A stretch of DNA of 64,000 bases from JAOUEA01 sp963825635 (GCA_963825635.1 CAWGTU010000003.1:186001-250000), one strand, 5' to 3'. Counted from the first letter of the stretch, positions 17,132 to 25,876 are shown. Program-made: numbers and translations. The notes: generated by a model from the letters alone, not told the origin.

Positions 17132-18082
17132 TCAGAGGGCCCCGGTCGGGCGGGGGAAGAGCCCCGCGCGCTCCACCACCGCGCGCACGGCGTCGTCGTG
17201 GCCCATGCCCATCAGGTGCACGCCCCCGATGCCGTCGATCGACCGGATGCCACGAACCGTCTCGACCGCGAGATCGATCCCGACCTCAACCGCGTCCTCG
17301 CCGGCGGCCTCGAGCGCCGCGATCACGCCCGCGGGGACCCGGACACCCGGGAGCTTCTCGTCGATGAACCGGGCGCCCGCGGCGCTGCGAAGGGGAACCA
17401 CCCCGACCAGCACCGAGGCCCGTCCGAAGACACCGCGCACCCGCGCACCCTCCGCCCAGGCAGCGAGCCCGTCGATGTCGTAGGCGATCTGCGTCCAGAT
17501 CACGTCGGCGCCGGCGTCGAGCTTCTGCTCGAGGCGGGTCGGATCGTAAGGATCGGCGAGCGGCATCTCGGCGGCACCGATCAGGTAGCGCGGCGGCGAG
17601 TCCATCGCGACGCCACTGGCCGTCACGCCCTCCTCACGCATCCGACGCGCGGCGGCGATCACGTCGAGCACCGTCATGTCGCCCACCGTCGCCGCTTCGG
17701 GCTCGCCCCCCACGTGCATCGGGTCACCCGAGAGGCACAGCACCGATCGCGCGCCGAGCGCCCATGCGCCCAGCAGGTCCGCGGTGATCGCCAGCCGGTT
17801 GCGATCTCGACACGTGAGCTGGAGCGTGGGCTCGATGCCGGCACGGGCGACGAACGCACACCCGGCGACGGCCGACATGTGAGAGTTCGCCGCCGGGTTG
17901 TCGGTCACGTTCGCCGCGTCGATCGAGCCGACGAGGGCTCGGGCGTGGGCGGTGACCGCGTCGCCGTCGGCATCGCGAGGCGGCACGATCTCGCCGGTGA
18001 CCGCGAACGCTCCCGACCGCAGGATGGCGCCGAGCCGCCCGCCCACTGGCGTCGCGTCGGCGGACGACCGCCTGCCGCTCAC
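17132..18082 (-). CDS. metF: Methylenetetrahydrofolate reductase
   Basis: 316 residues, TIM-barrel flavoenzyme reducing 5,10-methylene-THF to 5-methyl-THF. Seen are AVTGEIVPPRDADG near the start with the catalytic Glu, TDNPAANSHMS, LQLTCRDRNR, VLCLSGDP, and KLDAGADVIWTQIAYD. GTG at 18082 overlaps the folD stop (GTGA), so folD and metF are translationally coupled, linking the two consecutive folate steps. The C-terminus GMGHDDAVRAVVERAGL matches actinobacterial MetF-like proteins. Confidence 0.88.
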   Translation of the reverse strand: MSGRRSSADATPVGGRLGAILRSGAFAVTGEIVPPRDADGDAVTAHARALVGSIDAANVTDNPAANSHMSAVAGCAFVARAGIEPTLQLTCRDRNRLAITADLLGAWALGARSVLCLSGDPMHVGGEPEAATVGDMTVLDVIAAARRMREEGVTASGVAMDSPPRYLIGAAEMPLADPYDPTRLEQKLDAGADVIWTQIAYDIDGLAAWAEGARVRGVFGRASVLVGVVPLRSAAGARFIDEKLPGVRVPAGVIAALEAAGEDAVEVGIDLAVETVRGIRSIDGIGGVHLMGMGHDDAVRAVVERAGLFPRPTGAL

Positions 18083-18945
18083 CGTCCGAACGCCTGCTGC
18101 TCCGCGGCCGAGACGGTGTTCACGAGCAACATCGCCACCGTCATCGGCCCGATCCCGCCGGGCACGGGGGTGATCGCCCCGGCGACCTCGGCCGCCTCGT
18201 CGTGGATCACGTCGCCGACGAGCCCGTCGGCGGTGCGGTGGACGCCGACGTCGATCACCGTGGCGCCCGCCTTGATCATGTCGCCGCCGATCAGCTGCGG
18301 CACGCCGGCTGCGGCGACGAGGATGTCGGCGCGCCTCGTGTGCGCAGCGAGGTCGCGCGTCTTGACGTGGGTGCTCGTCACGGTCGCGTTCCCCCGGATC
18401 GAGTCCTGCGCGAGCATGATCGAGAGCGGCGCTCCCACCAGGCCGCCGTGACCCACGACGCAGACCTCAGCACCCTCGAGCTCGACGCCCTCACGCAGCA
18501 GGAGCTCGACGATGCCGTAGGGGGTCGCGGGCGTGAACGTCGCTTCGCCGCGCACCATCATGCCCACGTTCCACGGGTGCAGGCCGTCGACGTCCTTCTC
18601 GGGCGCCACGGTGCGTTGCACCTCGAGCTCACGCAGCCCCGTCGGCAGCGGCAGCTGCACGAGGATGCCGTGGATGTCGGGATCGCGGTTCAGCCGCCGG
18701 AGCGTCGCGAGGAGCTCGCCCTCGGTCACGTACGCGGGCAGATCGACCTGTTCGGAGCGGATGCCGACGTCGGCGCAGGCCTTGTGCTTCGCGCCCACGT
18801 AGATGCGGGAGGCCTGGTCGTCGCCCACGAGGACGGCGGCCAGGCCCGGCGTCACGCCCTTGTCGGAGAGCGCGCGGACCCGCTCGGATACCTCCGAGCG
18901 GATCGCTGCCGATACGGCCCTGCCGTCCAGGATGCGGGCGGTCAC
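18079..18945 (-). CDS. folD: Bifunctional methylene-THF dehydrogenase/cyclohydrolase
   Basis: 288 residues. Motifs are KGVTPGLAAVLVGDD, YVGAKHKAC with the catalytic Lys, GILVQLPLP, PEKDVDGLHPWNVG, and the NADP-binding VVGHGGLVGAPLS. The last differs from the usual GRSxxVGxP by His-Gly in place of Arg-Ser, a change seen in some FolD lineages. The C-terminus carries TPVPGGIGPMTVAMLL. The start is GTG at 18945, with TAGGAT 7 nt upstream and no ribosome site, so the gene probably heads a leaderless folD-metF-kinase transcript within the purine run. Confidence 0.92.
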   Translation of the reverse strand: MTARILDGRAVSAAIRSEVSERVRALSDKGVTPGLAAVLVGDDQASRIYVGAKHKACADVGIRSEQVDLPAYVTEGELLATLRRLNRDPDIHGILVQLPLPTGLRELEVQRTVAPEKDVDGLHPWNVGMMVRGEATFTPATPYGIVELLLREGVELEGAEVCVVGHGGLVGAPLSIMLAQDSIRGNATVTSTHVKTRDLAAHTRRADILVAAAGVPQLIGGDMIKAGATVIDVGVHRTADGLVGDVIHDEAAEVAGAITPVPGGIGPMTVAMLLVNTVSAAEQQAFGR

Positions 18946-18952
18946 GGGGCGA

Positions 18953-18958
18953 ATCCTA
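18953..18958 (-). promoter_or_regulatory. Leaderless -10 (TAGGAT) before folD
   Basis: TAGGAT ends 7 nt before the GTG at 18945, in the 58-nt gap after purH. Confidence 0.5.
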
Positions 18959-19003
18959 CCCCGGTCGCTGAACGGCCGACCGAGGTCGCGGCCACGGAAC
19001 CGG

Positions 19004-20545
19004 TCAGTGACGGAAGTGGCGGGTGCCCGTGAGCACCACGGCCATGCCGCGTTCCTCGGCGGCGGCGAGCACCGCCTCGTCGCCCTTCGATCCGCCGGGG
19101 TGGATCACCGCCGTGCACCCGGCGTCGGCCGCGACCTCGAGCGCGTCGGGGAACGGGAAGAACGCGTCGCTGGCCACCACCGCGCCGCGCGCGCGTTCGC
19201 CGGCCTTGCGGGTCGCGATCCACGATGAGTCGACGCGCGACATCTGCCCCGCACCCACCCCGACGGTGGCTCCCTCGCGCACGAGCACGATCGTGTTCGA
19301 CTTCACGCGCCACGCGATCGTCCACGCGAGATCGAGGTCGGCCCACTCCTGGGTCGTCGGTTCCCGGCTCGACACGACCTTCCAGTCGGCGCGGGTCTCG
19401 GTCACCACGTCACGGTCCTGCACGAGCGCCCCTCCCGGCAGGGGCCGCACGTCGAGGCCGCCGGCGGCGGGAAGCGGCGCCGCCACCACGCGCAGGTTCG
19501 GGCGCTCGGCGAACGCGGCGCTCGCCGCCGGCGTGAACGAGGGAGCGATCACGACCTCGGTGAACACGTCGGCCATCGCCGCCGCGGCGTCGACGTCGGC
19601 CTCACCGTGGAACGCCACGATGCCGCCGAACGCGCTGACCTCGTCGCACGCGAACGCGGCCCGATAGGAATCGGCCGGCGAGCCCTTGGCCGCGGCGCCG
19701 CACGGGTTGTTGTGCTTCACGATCACGGCCGAGCCGTCGGGCATCGCCGCGGCGAGCTCGTACGCGGCGTACGCGTCGAGCCAGTTGTTGAACGACATGT
19801 CCTTGCCCTGCAGCACCCGGGCGCCGCCGAGCGGACCGGCGCCGGTCGCGTCCCGGTAGAGCGCCCCCCGCTGGTGCGGGTTCTCGCCGTAGCGCAGGTC
19901 GGCGACCTTCTCGTAGGCGAGGCCGACGTACGCCGGCAGCTCCTCGCCGCCGCTCCGCTCGGCGAACCACGTCGCGACGGCGGCGTCGTAGGCGGCCGTG
20001 TGCGCATAGGCGGCGGCCGCGAGGGCCCGGCGCGTCGCACCCGTGAGCCCACCTTCACGACGGAGCTCGTCGACCACGTCGTCGTATCGCCCCGGGTCGA
20101 CGACGATCCCGACCGACTCGAAGTTCTTGGCGGCCGCGCGCACCATCGCCGGGCCACCGATGTCGATCTTCTCGATCACGTCGTCGACGCCCGCCCCGCT
20201 CGCGACGGTCTCGCGGAACGGGTAGAGGTTCACGACCACGAGGTCGAACGGCTCGATGCCCTGCTCGGCGATCTGGTCGAGGTGCGCCGGCTTCCGCCGA
20301 TCGGCGAGGATGCCCCCGTGGATCGCCGGGTGCAGCGTCTTCACGCGACCGTCCAGCATCTCCGGCGAGCCGGTGACCTCTTCCACCGGCGTGACCGGCA
20401 GTCCCGCCTCGGCGAGCGTCGCCGCCGTGCCGCCGCTCGAGACGAGCGTCACGCCCATGTCGACGAGCGCACGGCCGAGGTCGACCACCCCCTGCTTGTC
20501 GTAGACCGCGAGCAGCGCGCGACGTACCGTCGTCACCTCACCCAT
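19004..20545 (-). CDS. purH: Bifunctional AICAR formyltransferase/IMP cyclohydrolase
   Basis: 513 residues, the last two steps of IMP synthesis. The N-terminal MGS-like domain contains LLAVYDKQGVVDLGRALVD, SSGGTAATLAEAGL and DGRVKTLHPAIHGG. The formyltransferase half has VIVKHNNPCGAA with the catalytic Lys-His, ACDEVSAFGG and a C-terminal AVIHPGGSKGD. The ATG at 20545 overlaps purN by 8 nt, the usual purNH arrangement. Full length and intact. Confidence 0.95.
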   Translation of the reverse strand: MGEVTTVRRALLAVYDKQGVVDLGRALVDMGVTLVSSGGTAATLAEAGLPVTPVEEVTGSPEMLDGRVKTLHPAIHGGILADRRKPAHLDQIAEQGIEPFDLVVVNLYPFRETVASGAGVDDVIEKIDIGGPAMVRAAAKNFESVGIVVDPGRYDDVVDELRREGGLTGATRRALAAAAYAHTAAYDAAVATWFAERSGGEELPAYVGLAYEKVADLRYGENPHQRGALYRDATGAGPLGGARVLQGKDMSFNNWLDAYAAYELAAAMPDGSAVIVKHNNPCGAAAKGSPADSYRAAFACDEVSAFGGIVAFHGEADVDAAAAMADVFTEVVIAPSFTPAASAAFAERPNLRVVAAPLPAAGGLDVRPLPGGALVQDRDVVTETRADWKVVSSREPTTQEWADLDLAWTIAWRVKSNTIVLVREGATVGVGAGQMSRVDSSWIATRKAGERARGAVVASDAFFPFPDALEVAADAGCTAVIHPGGSKGDEAVLAAAEERGMAVVLTGTRHFRH

Positions 20546-21149
20546 CGTGCTCCTCCGTGATCGTCACGTGTCGCCCCTCGACGTCGAGGCGTCCCTCGGT
20601 CAGCGCGCGCACGGCCTGCGGCAGCAGCCGGTGCTCGACCTCGAGCACCCTCGCCTCGAGCGTCGCCTCGTCGTCGTCCTCGCGCACCTCGATCGCCTCC
20701 TGCAGCACGATCGGCCCGGTGTCGATGCCTTCGTCGACCAGGAACACGGTCACTCCCGTGACCTTCACCCCGTGTTCGAGCGCATCGCGCACCCCGTGCA
20801 TGCCCGGGAACGACGGCAGCAGGGCGGGGTGCGTGTTGAGCCATCGGCCGGCGTAGACGTCGAGCACGGCCCGGCCGAGCAGGCGCATGTAGCCGGCGGT
20901 CACGACGACGTCGGCCCCGTGGCCCTGCAGGGCCGCGGCCACGGCCTCGTCGAACGCCGGGCGATCGGCGAACGACGAGGGCTCGATCACGAGGGTCTCC
21001 ACGCCACGGCGCTCGGCTCGCTCGAGCGCACGGATCGCCGGCCGGTCGGCCAGCACCAGCGAGATGCGAGGGCCGCAGAACGGGTCGTCGAGCAGGGCTT
21101 GGAGATTCGTGCCGTTGCCGGACACGAGGACGGCGATGCGCTCCCCCAT
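20538..21149 (-). CDS. purN: Phosphoribosylglycinamide formyltransferase
   Basis: 203 residues; transfers a formyl group from 10-formyl-THF to GAR. Seen are the phosphate loop VLVSGNGTNLQALLD, GYMRLLG, NTHPALLPSFPG with the catalytic Asn-x-His, and TVFLVDEGIDTGPIVLQ with the catalytic Asp. It heads a purN-purH pair. A TAGCAT hexamer lies 8 nt before the ATG. Confidence 0.95.
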   Translation of the reverse strand: MGERIAVLVSGNGTNLQALLDDPFCGPRISLVLADRPAIRALERAERRGVETLVIEPSSFADRPAFDEAVAAALQGHGADVVVTAGYMRLLGRAVLDVYAGRWLNTHPALLPSFPGMHGVRDALEHGVKVTGVTVFLVDEGIDTGPIVLQEAIEVREDDDEATLEARVLEVEHRLLPQAVRALTEGRLDVEGRHVTITEEHDG

Positions 21150-21157
21150 CGCCCGGC

Positions 21158-21163
21158 ATGCTA
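21158..21163 (-). promoter_or_regulatory. Putative leaderless -10 (TAGCAT) before purN
   Basis: TAGCAT on the minus strand ends 8 nt before the purN ATG. It lies 50 nt from a divergent TAGCCT that would serve the plus-strand zinc-ribbon gene. Confidence 0.45.
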
Positions 21164-21213
21164 TCGGACGCTCTCGGGCACCCTCGACGACGCGGCGCGG
21201 CGCGCGCTTCGGG

Positions 21214-21219
21214 TAGCCT
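21214..21219 (+). promoter_or_regulatory. Putative -10 (TAGCCT) for the zinc-ribbon repeat gene
   Basis: TAGCCT is followed by a 31-nt leader with GAGGGGAAG just before the GTG at 21251. Confidence 0.4.
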
Positions 21220-21250
21220 TTGACCGATCCCGACCGACGAGGGGAAGCAC

Positions 21251-22018
21251 GTGAAGAAGTGTCCGTACTGCGCGGAGATGATCCAGGACGAGGCCATCAA
21301 GTGCCGCTACTGCCACAGCGACCTGACTGTGGCACCCGGCTCTGCCACCACGGCCGCGAGTCCGCCCTCGACGTCCGAGGCGTCGCGCGCCGAGCCGGAG
21401 GCGGCGGCCATGGCGACCGATGCGACGGTCGAGGAGCCCGCCGAAGAACCCACCCCCGTGGGGGGCGACGGCGCACAGACGGGAACGGACACCGCTCCGT
21501 CGGCCACCGACGAGAGCGCGGCTCCGGTCGTGGAGGCGTCGAGCCCCGCTGAGCCGGCTGCAGGTGGCGACGTCCGATACACCCACTCCGGCTACCGGTA
21601 CGTGCTGGGCTACTCGGCGGACTCGTTCGGCATCTGGGACCGTCAGTCACCCGCGCAACCCTCGGAGCGCTTCCCTCGCACCGACGACGGCTGGCGTCAG
21701 GCGTGGTTGCGCTTCGTCGCCCTCGAGCCCAACAACTCCGCCGTCGATCAGGCGGCATCGGGACAAGGGCAGCCCTCGGCGTCGACGCCGGCGAGCGCCA
21801 CCCCGATGGATCCCGACGACATGGTCGCCGTGCAGTACACGCACTCGGGCACCCGATACCTGCTCGGCTACGGGCGAACGTTCTTCGGCATCTGGGACCG
21901 CCAGGCGCCCGCCACCCCCGTGGAGAAGTTCCCCCGCGACGACGCCGGCTGGGCCGCGGCGTGGGGCCGGTTCACCCAGATCGAATCGAACTTCACCGAG
22001 GTCGGGCTCGGCGGCTGA
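21251..22018 (+). CDS. Zinc-ribbon protein with a duplicated 53-residue unknown domain
   Basis: 255 residues. An N-terminal zinc ribbon (CPYCAEMIQDEAIKCRYC, residues 4-21) is joined by a low-complexity Ala/Pro/Glu linker to two copies of one module at about 109-161 and 195-248. Each module reads YTHSGxRYxLGY, FGIWDRQxP, FPRxDxGW and AWxRF in the same order. The Trp/Tyr-rich pattern is regular and probably folds alone. No family was recognised. GTG at 21251 has GAGGGG upstream. The 3' end overlaps the convergent DUF6350 gene by 26 nt. Role unknown; zinc ribbons of this type are often fused to membrane or sensor parts, but none is present here. Confidence 0.7.
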   Translation: MKKCPYCAEMIQDEAIKCRYCHSDLTVAPGSATTAASPPSTSEASRAEPEAAAMATDATVEEPAEEPTPVGGDGAQTGTDTAPSATDESAAPVVEASSPAEPAAGGDVRYTHSGYRYVLGYSADSFGIWDRQSPAQPSERFPRTDDGWRQAWLRFVALEPNNSAVDQAASGQGQPSASTPASATPMDPDDMVAVQYTHSGTRYLLGYGRTFFGIWDRQAPATPVEKFPRDDAGWAAAWGRFTQIESNFTEVGLGG

Positions 22019-23279
22019 GCCGCCGAGACGCCGCAGACGCCGCGCTCACGGCCGCGCCGCCGACGACGCCCCACACGAGCGCCAGCGCGGCCGTCGTGAC
22101 CGGGTCGGGCCCGATCGCCACGCGGCGCACGACCCCTCCATCGCCGGTCGACACCCAGAGCGACCCCGCGAGCGAGGCGACGACCACCGTCACCGCGAAC
22201 ACGACCCCGCCCGAGACCCCGGACGCGATCGCCAGGGGGATCGACGCGGCGGTGCGCCCCAGCCTGCGGAACCCGATCACGATCGCCGCGACCGGCACCG
22301 CCAGGAAACCCCAAACCACGAGGGGCATCGGCGACGTCGGGGGCATGCCCTGCACCCTGCCGAGCTCGGAGAGCAGCCACGTCGCCGGGTCGGAGCCGCG
22401 CGGTATGCGGTCGAGGCAGATCACGTCGTGCGCGGCGTCGTCGGTCCGCACGGACACGCAGCCTCCCATCGACGGGGCGAGCATCCACATCGCCTGGTTG
22501 GGGATGAGCAACGCCTGGTGTCCGATGTAGAGCCCCGCCCGCTGCGGACCCCCCGACCACACCTCGACGGAGTACCGCTCGAGTCCCTCCGGCCGCAGCG
22601 CGGCGAGGACGAGCAGGCCGACGAAGCACAGTCCCGTCGCCCATACGAAGGCACGCAGGCCCGCCCGCACGGCCCGGGCGGGCGTGCCGTGCCACGATGC
22701 CGACGCCGTCCATCCGCCGAGCGCGCCCGCGACGAGCGCGAGCACGCCCGGGAGCACGAACCCTTCCCAGACGGGAGCCGCGATCGAGGTCGAGGCCGGC
22801 AAGAACCCTCCCGCCGTGCGCAGCTGTAGGTCGACGCCGGCATTCACGCCTCCGATCAGGACGGCGTAGGGCACGGCGATCGACGCGCCGGCCACGACGC
22901 GGCGCACGCCGACGTCGTCGACCCGCCGTGCCGACGCCCTCGCGCCGAACACGAGCAACGCCACCGCGACCGCCGCGATCGTGAGCATCCCCAGCCGGAC
23001 GCCGAGGACGCCGGCACCGAGCCCCTCGACCGCGCCGCCGGACCCCGTCGCGTCGATCGCGACCGCATGTCCCGCCATCGTGTAGAGCCACCCGACCCGG
23101 AGCTGCGTCGGCACCGCGAGCCCGCCGCCGGCCGCGTTCACGAGCGAGGGCGGCACCTGGCCCATCGCCGCCACGGCGAGGACGGCGGCTGCCGCGCGGA
23201 GGACCGCGATCGGCACGGCGCCGAGGAGGTCGCGGGTGAACGAGGCCACCGGTCGGTCGGCGACCTCGACGATGGTCAT
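21993..23279 (-). CDS. DUF6350-family polytopic membrane protein
   Basis: 428 residues with roughly ten hydrophobic helices, Ala/Val/Leu-rich throughout, and one polar extracytoplasmic segment around residues 250-310 that contains two Cys (GGCVSV and VICLDR), possibly a disulfide. The placement directly after sucD and near purN/purH is the recurrent actinobacterial neighbourhood of DUF6350. The ATG at 23279 overlaps the sucD stop (ATGA). Function unknown. Confidence 0.7.
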   Translation of the reverse strand: MTIVEVADRPVASFTRDLLGAVPIAVLRAAAAVLAVAAMGQVPPSLVNAAGGGLAVPTQLRVGWLYTMAGHAVAIDATGSGGAVEGLGAGVLGVRLGMLTIAAVAVALLVFGARASARRVDDVGVRRVVAGASIAVPYAVLIGGVNAGVDLQLRTAGGFLPASTSIAAPVWEGFVLPGVLALVAGALGGWTASASWHGTPARAVRAGLRAFVWATGLCFVGLLVLAALRPEGLERYSVEVWSGGPQRAGLYIGHQALLIPNQAMWMLAPSMGGCVSVRTDDAAHDVICLDRIPRGSDPATWLLSELGRVQGMPPTSPMPLVVWGFLAVPVAAIVIGFRRLGRTAASIPLAIASGVSGGVVFAVTVVVASLAGSLWVSTGDGGVVRRVAIGPDPVTTAALALVWGVVGGAAVSAASAASRRLSRRARPR

Positions 23280-24145
23280 GCCAGAGCCACCTGGACCAGC
23301 TCGGCCACCTGGCTGGGGGTCCTCGCGACCCGCACCCCCCCGGCTTCGAGCGCCTCGGCCTTCGCGGCCGCCGTGCCCTTCGACCCCGTCACGATCGCGC
23401 CGGCGTGGCCCATGCGCTTGCCCGGCGGCGCCTCGAACCCGGCGATGTAGGCGACCACCGGCTTCGTCACGTGTTCCGTGATGTAGTCGGCCGCCCGCTC
23501 CTCGTCGTCGCCACCGATCTCGCCGGTCATGATCATCAGATCGGTCTCGGGGTCGGCCTCGAACATCGCGAGCGCCTCGATGAACCCGATGCCGTGAACC
23601 GGGTCGCCACCCATGCCGACGCAGGTCGACTGCCCGATGCCCCGCTGCGTGAGCTCGTGCACGATCTGGTAGACCAGCGTGCCCGATCGGCTGACGAACC
23701 CGACCCGCCCGGGCATGCACACCTCGGGCGGGATGATGCCGACGTTGGCCACGCCCGGCGAGATCGCGCCCGGGCAGTTGGGGCCGATCAGCGTGGTGTC
23801 GCGGCCCGTCAGGTAGCTGTGCACGTAGGCCATGTCCTTCACCGGGATACCTTCGGTGATGCAGACCGCCAGACCGATGCCGGCGTCCGCGGACTCCAGG
23901 ATCGCCTCGGCGGCGAAGCGCGGCGGCACGAAGATCATCGACGTGTCCGCCCCCGCCTCCCTCACCGCGTCGGCGACCGTGTCGAACACGGGGATGCCCT
24001 CGACGTCGTGTCCGGCCTTCCCCGGCGTGACGCCCGCGACGACGTTCGTGCCGTACGCACGGTTGCGCAGGGAGTGGAACGTGCCCTCTTTGCCCGTGAG
24101 CCCCTGGACCACGAGCCGGGTGTCCGCGCCGACGAGGATGCTCAT
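23276..24145 (-). CDS. sucD: Succinyl-CoA synthetase alpha subunit
   Basis: 289 residues. CoA-binding Rossmann part: VQGLTGKEGTFHS, FVPPRFAAEAI and ITEGIPVKDM. GPNCPGAISPG follows, then the phosphohistidine loop region GIGFIEALAMF and GHAGAIVTG with the active-site His in KRMGHAGA. Makes succinyl-CoA/succinate interconvert with nucleotide phosphorylation, together with SucC. The start overlaps the sucC stop (ATGA), and the stop overlaps the DUF6350 start. Confidence 0.95.
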   Translation of the reverse strand: MSILVGADTRLVVQGLTGKEGTFHSLRNRAYGTNVVAGVTPGKAGHDVEGIPVFDTVADAVREAGADTSMIFVPPRFAAEAILESADAGIGLAVCITEGIPVKDMAYVHSYLTGRDTTLIGPNCPGAISPGVANVGIIPPEVCMPGRVGFVSRSGTLVYQIVHELTQRGIGQSTCVGMGGDPVHGIGFIEALAMFEADPETDLMIMTGEIGGDDEERAADYITEHVTKPVVAYIAGFEAPPGKRMGHAGAIVTGSKGTAAAKAEALEAGGVRVARTPSQVAELVQVALA

Positions 24146-25288
24146 GCGGCGGCTCCGTTCGCGAGGGCTGCTGCTCGTTCGGCTGCTTCGAGCATCGTCG
24201 CGGCGGGCACGATGCGAGGGTGCGCGGCCTCCGTGAGGATCGCGCGGCCCTCGTCGGCGTTCGTGCCGTCGAGCCGGACCACGAGCGGCACCGTGGCCTC
24301 GACCCGCTCGAGCGCTTCGAGCACCCCATGTGCGACGAGATCGCACCGGGTGATGCCGCCGAAGATGTTGATGAACACGGCCTTGACCGCCGGATCGGAG
24401 AGCACCACCTCGAGCGAGGTCGCCATCTGGTCGGCGCTCGCGCCGCCGCCGACGTCGAGGAAGTTCGCCGCCTTCGCACCCGCCTGGGCCACGACGTCGA
24501 GCGTCGACATCACGAGCCCCGCGCCGTTGCCGATGATGCCCACGTTGCCGTCGAGCTTCACGTACTGCAGGCCCTGCTCGTTCGCGCGCGCCTGCACCGG
24601 GTCGATCGGGAACGCGTCCTTGTAGGCCTCGACGTCGGGGTGGCGGAACAGCGCGTTGTCGTCGATCGTGACCTTCGAGTCCAGCGCGACGACCGAGCCG
24701 TCGTCGAGCTGCACGAGCGGGTTCACCTCGACGAGCGTCGCGTCGCGTTCCTGCAGCAGCTCGTAGAGGCGCCGCAGCACGTCGGCCGCTCCCTCGCGCG
24801 CGTCGACCGGCAGCGTGCCGACGAGCTCGCGCACGTGGAACGCCTCGCAGCCCCAACATCGCGTCGACGTGCACCCGGCGCAGCGCCTCGGGCCGGGTGC
24901 GAGCGAGCTCCTCGATGTCCATGCCGCCCTCGGCCGTCATCATCGCGAGGTAGTCACCCGACGAGCGGTCGAGCAGCATCGAGGTGTAGAACTCCCTGGC
25001 GATCGGCAGCAGCTCCTCGACCAGCACCTGGGTCACCTCGTGGCCCTTGAAGTCCGACCCGAGCATGCGAGCCGCTTCCTCGGCAGCCCGTTCGGGCGAG
25101 TCGACGAGCACGACGCCCCCGCCCTTGCCACGACCGCCGACCTGCACCTGCACCTTCACGACGCTCCTGCCGCCGAGCTCACGGGTGGCGTCCGCGGCCT
25201 GCTCCGCCGTCTCGGCCACGATGCCTCGAGGCGTCACGATGCCGTGAGCGCGGAAGAGCTCCTTGCCTTGGTGCTCGTACAGGTCCAT
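24142..25288 (-). CDS. sucC: Succinyl-CoA synthetase beta subunit, frame interrupted near 24843
   Basis: About 381 residues once repaired. The N-terminal ATP-grasp begins MDLYEHQGKELFRAHGI and includes KVQVQVGGRGKGGGV. The C-terminal part has LVEVNPLVQLDDGSVVALDSK, NVGIIGNGAGL, NFLDVGGGAS and FINIFGGITRCD. The two halves lie in different frames: after VDAMLGLR the frame is lost and resumes at AFHVRELVGTLP. Removing one C at 24843-24844 restores the expected junction. Both halves are otherwise perfect, and sucD is intact, so an insertion error is likely. AGGAG precedes the ATG at 25288. Confidence 0.92.
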
Positions 25289-25321
25289 GTGGCTCCTGGG
25301 GTTCGAGTAGTCTTCGTTGGA

Positions 25322-25729
25322 CTAGTTGCCGGCCGTCTCCTCGAGATGTTCGCGGAGCCAGGTGGCGATGTCGCCGGTGTTCGCCCCCGGCGTGAAGATC
25401 TCGGCCACACCCGCATCCTTCAGCGAGGGGATGTCGCCGACGGGGATCACGCCGCCTCCGAACACGAGGATGTCGTCGGCTCCCCGCTCCCGCAGCTGCG
25501 TCACGACCTTCGGGAACAGCGTCATGTGCGCGCCTGAGTGACTCGAGAGGCCCACCGCGTCGGCGTCCTCCTGGATCGCGGTCTCGGCGATCTGCTCCGG
25601 TGTCTGGTGCAACCCCGTGTAGATCACCTCGAAGCCGGCGTCGCGCAGGGCGCGTGCGACGACCTTGGCCCCACGGTCGTGACCGTCGAGCCCCGGCTTC
25701 GCCACCACGATGCGATAGGTCGCCGCCAT
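25322..25729 (-). CDS. B12-binding (cobalamin) subunit of a methylmalonyl-CoA mutase type enzyme
   Basis: 135 residues. RIVVAKPGLDGHDRGAKVVA contains the DxHxxG cobalamin-binding motif with the lower-ligand His. GLSSHSGAH and VFGGGVIPVGD complete the Rossmann-like B12 domain of small mutase subunits. The catalytic large subunit is not in the window. It is upstream of sucCD, consistent with propionate or methylmalonyl-CoA feeding into succinyl-CoA. The substrate (methylmalonyl-, ethylmalonyl- or isobutyryl-CoA) cannot be told. TAGACT lies 8 nt before the ATG. Confidence 0.88.
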   Translation of the reverse strand: MAATYRIVVAKPGLDGHDRGAKVVARALRDAGFEVIYTGLHQTPEQIAETAIQEDADAVGLSSHSGAHMTLFPKVVTQLRERGADDILVFGGGVIPVGDIPSLKDAGVAEIFTPGANTGDIATWLREHLEETAGN

Positions 25730-25737
25730 GTGGGCTG

Positions 25738-25743
25738 AGTCTA
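25738..25743 (-). promoter_or_regulatory. Putative leaderless -10 (TAGACT) before the B12-binding subunit
   Basis: TAGACT on the minus strand ends 8 nt before the ATG at 25729, in the divergent region shared with the cyclase array. Confidence 0.45.
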
Positions 25744-25792
25744 GCCACAGCTCGACGTGGCCAGCTTGCAGCGCAAGGGCGCGTGGGCGGAG

Positions 25793-25804
25793 TATCCCTA
25801 CCGT
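25793..25804 (+). promoter_or_regulatory. Candidate -10 region (TATCCC/TACCGT) for the cyclase array
   Basis: TATCCC (25793-25798) and TACCGT (25799-25804) lie directly before a 20-codon ORF whose ATG is at 25814. They are the only promoter-like hexamers seen between the divergent B12 gene and the first cyclase. Confidence 0.35.
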
Positions 25805-25813
25805 GGATCAGCC

Positions 25814-25876
25814 ATGACGACCGACCGCTCCTACAGCACCCGACCCGAACGTCGCCACGAGGTGGCGGCTCCGTGA
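25814..25876 (+). CDS. Possible 20-codon leader ORF of the cyclase array
   Basis: ATG at 25814 opens MTTDRSYSTRPERRHEVAAP and stops at a TGA that overlaps the first cyclase ATG (TGATG). The first cyclase itself has only a weak ribosome site, so coupling to this leader is plausible. Arg-rich and without recognised similarity; could be chance. Confidence 0.3.
   Translation: MTTDRSYSTRPERRHEVAAP

Noticed and set aside
17132..18945. A folate or S-adenosylmethionine riboswitch before metF/folD
   Set aside because: The folD upstream gap is 58 nt with a leaderless -10, and metF overlaps folD, leaving no room for an aptamer.
25600..25875. Upstream extension of the first cyclase to 25600
   Set aside because: The extension lies opposite the B12-binding gene and is Arg/Pro-rich; homologous members begin at PETRYA, matching the ATG at 25876.
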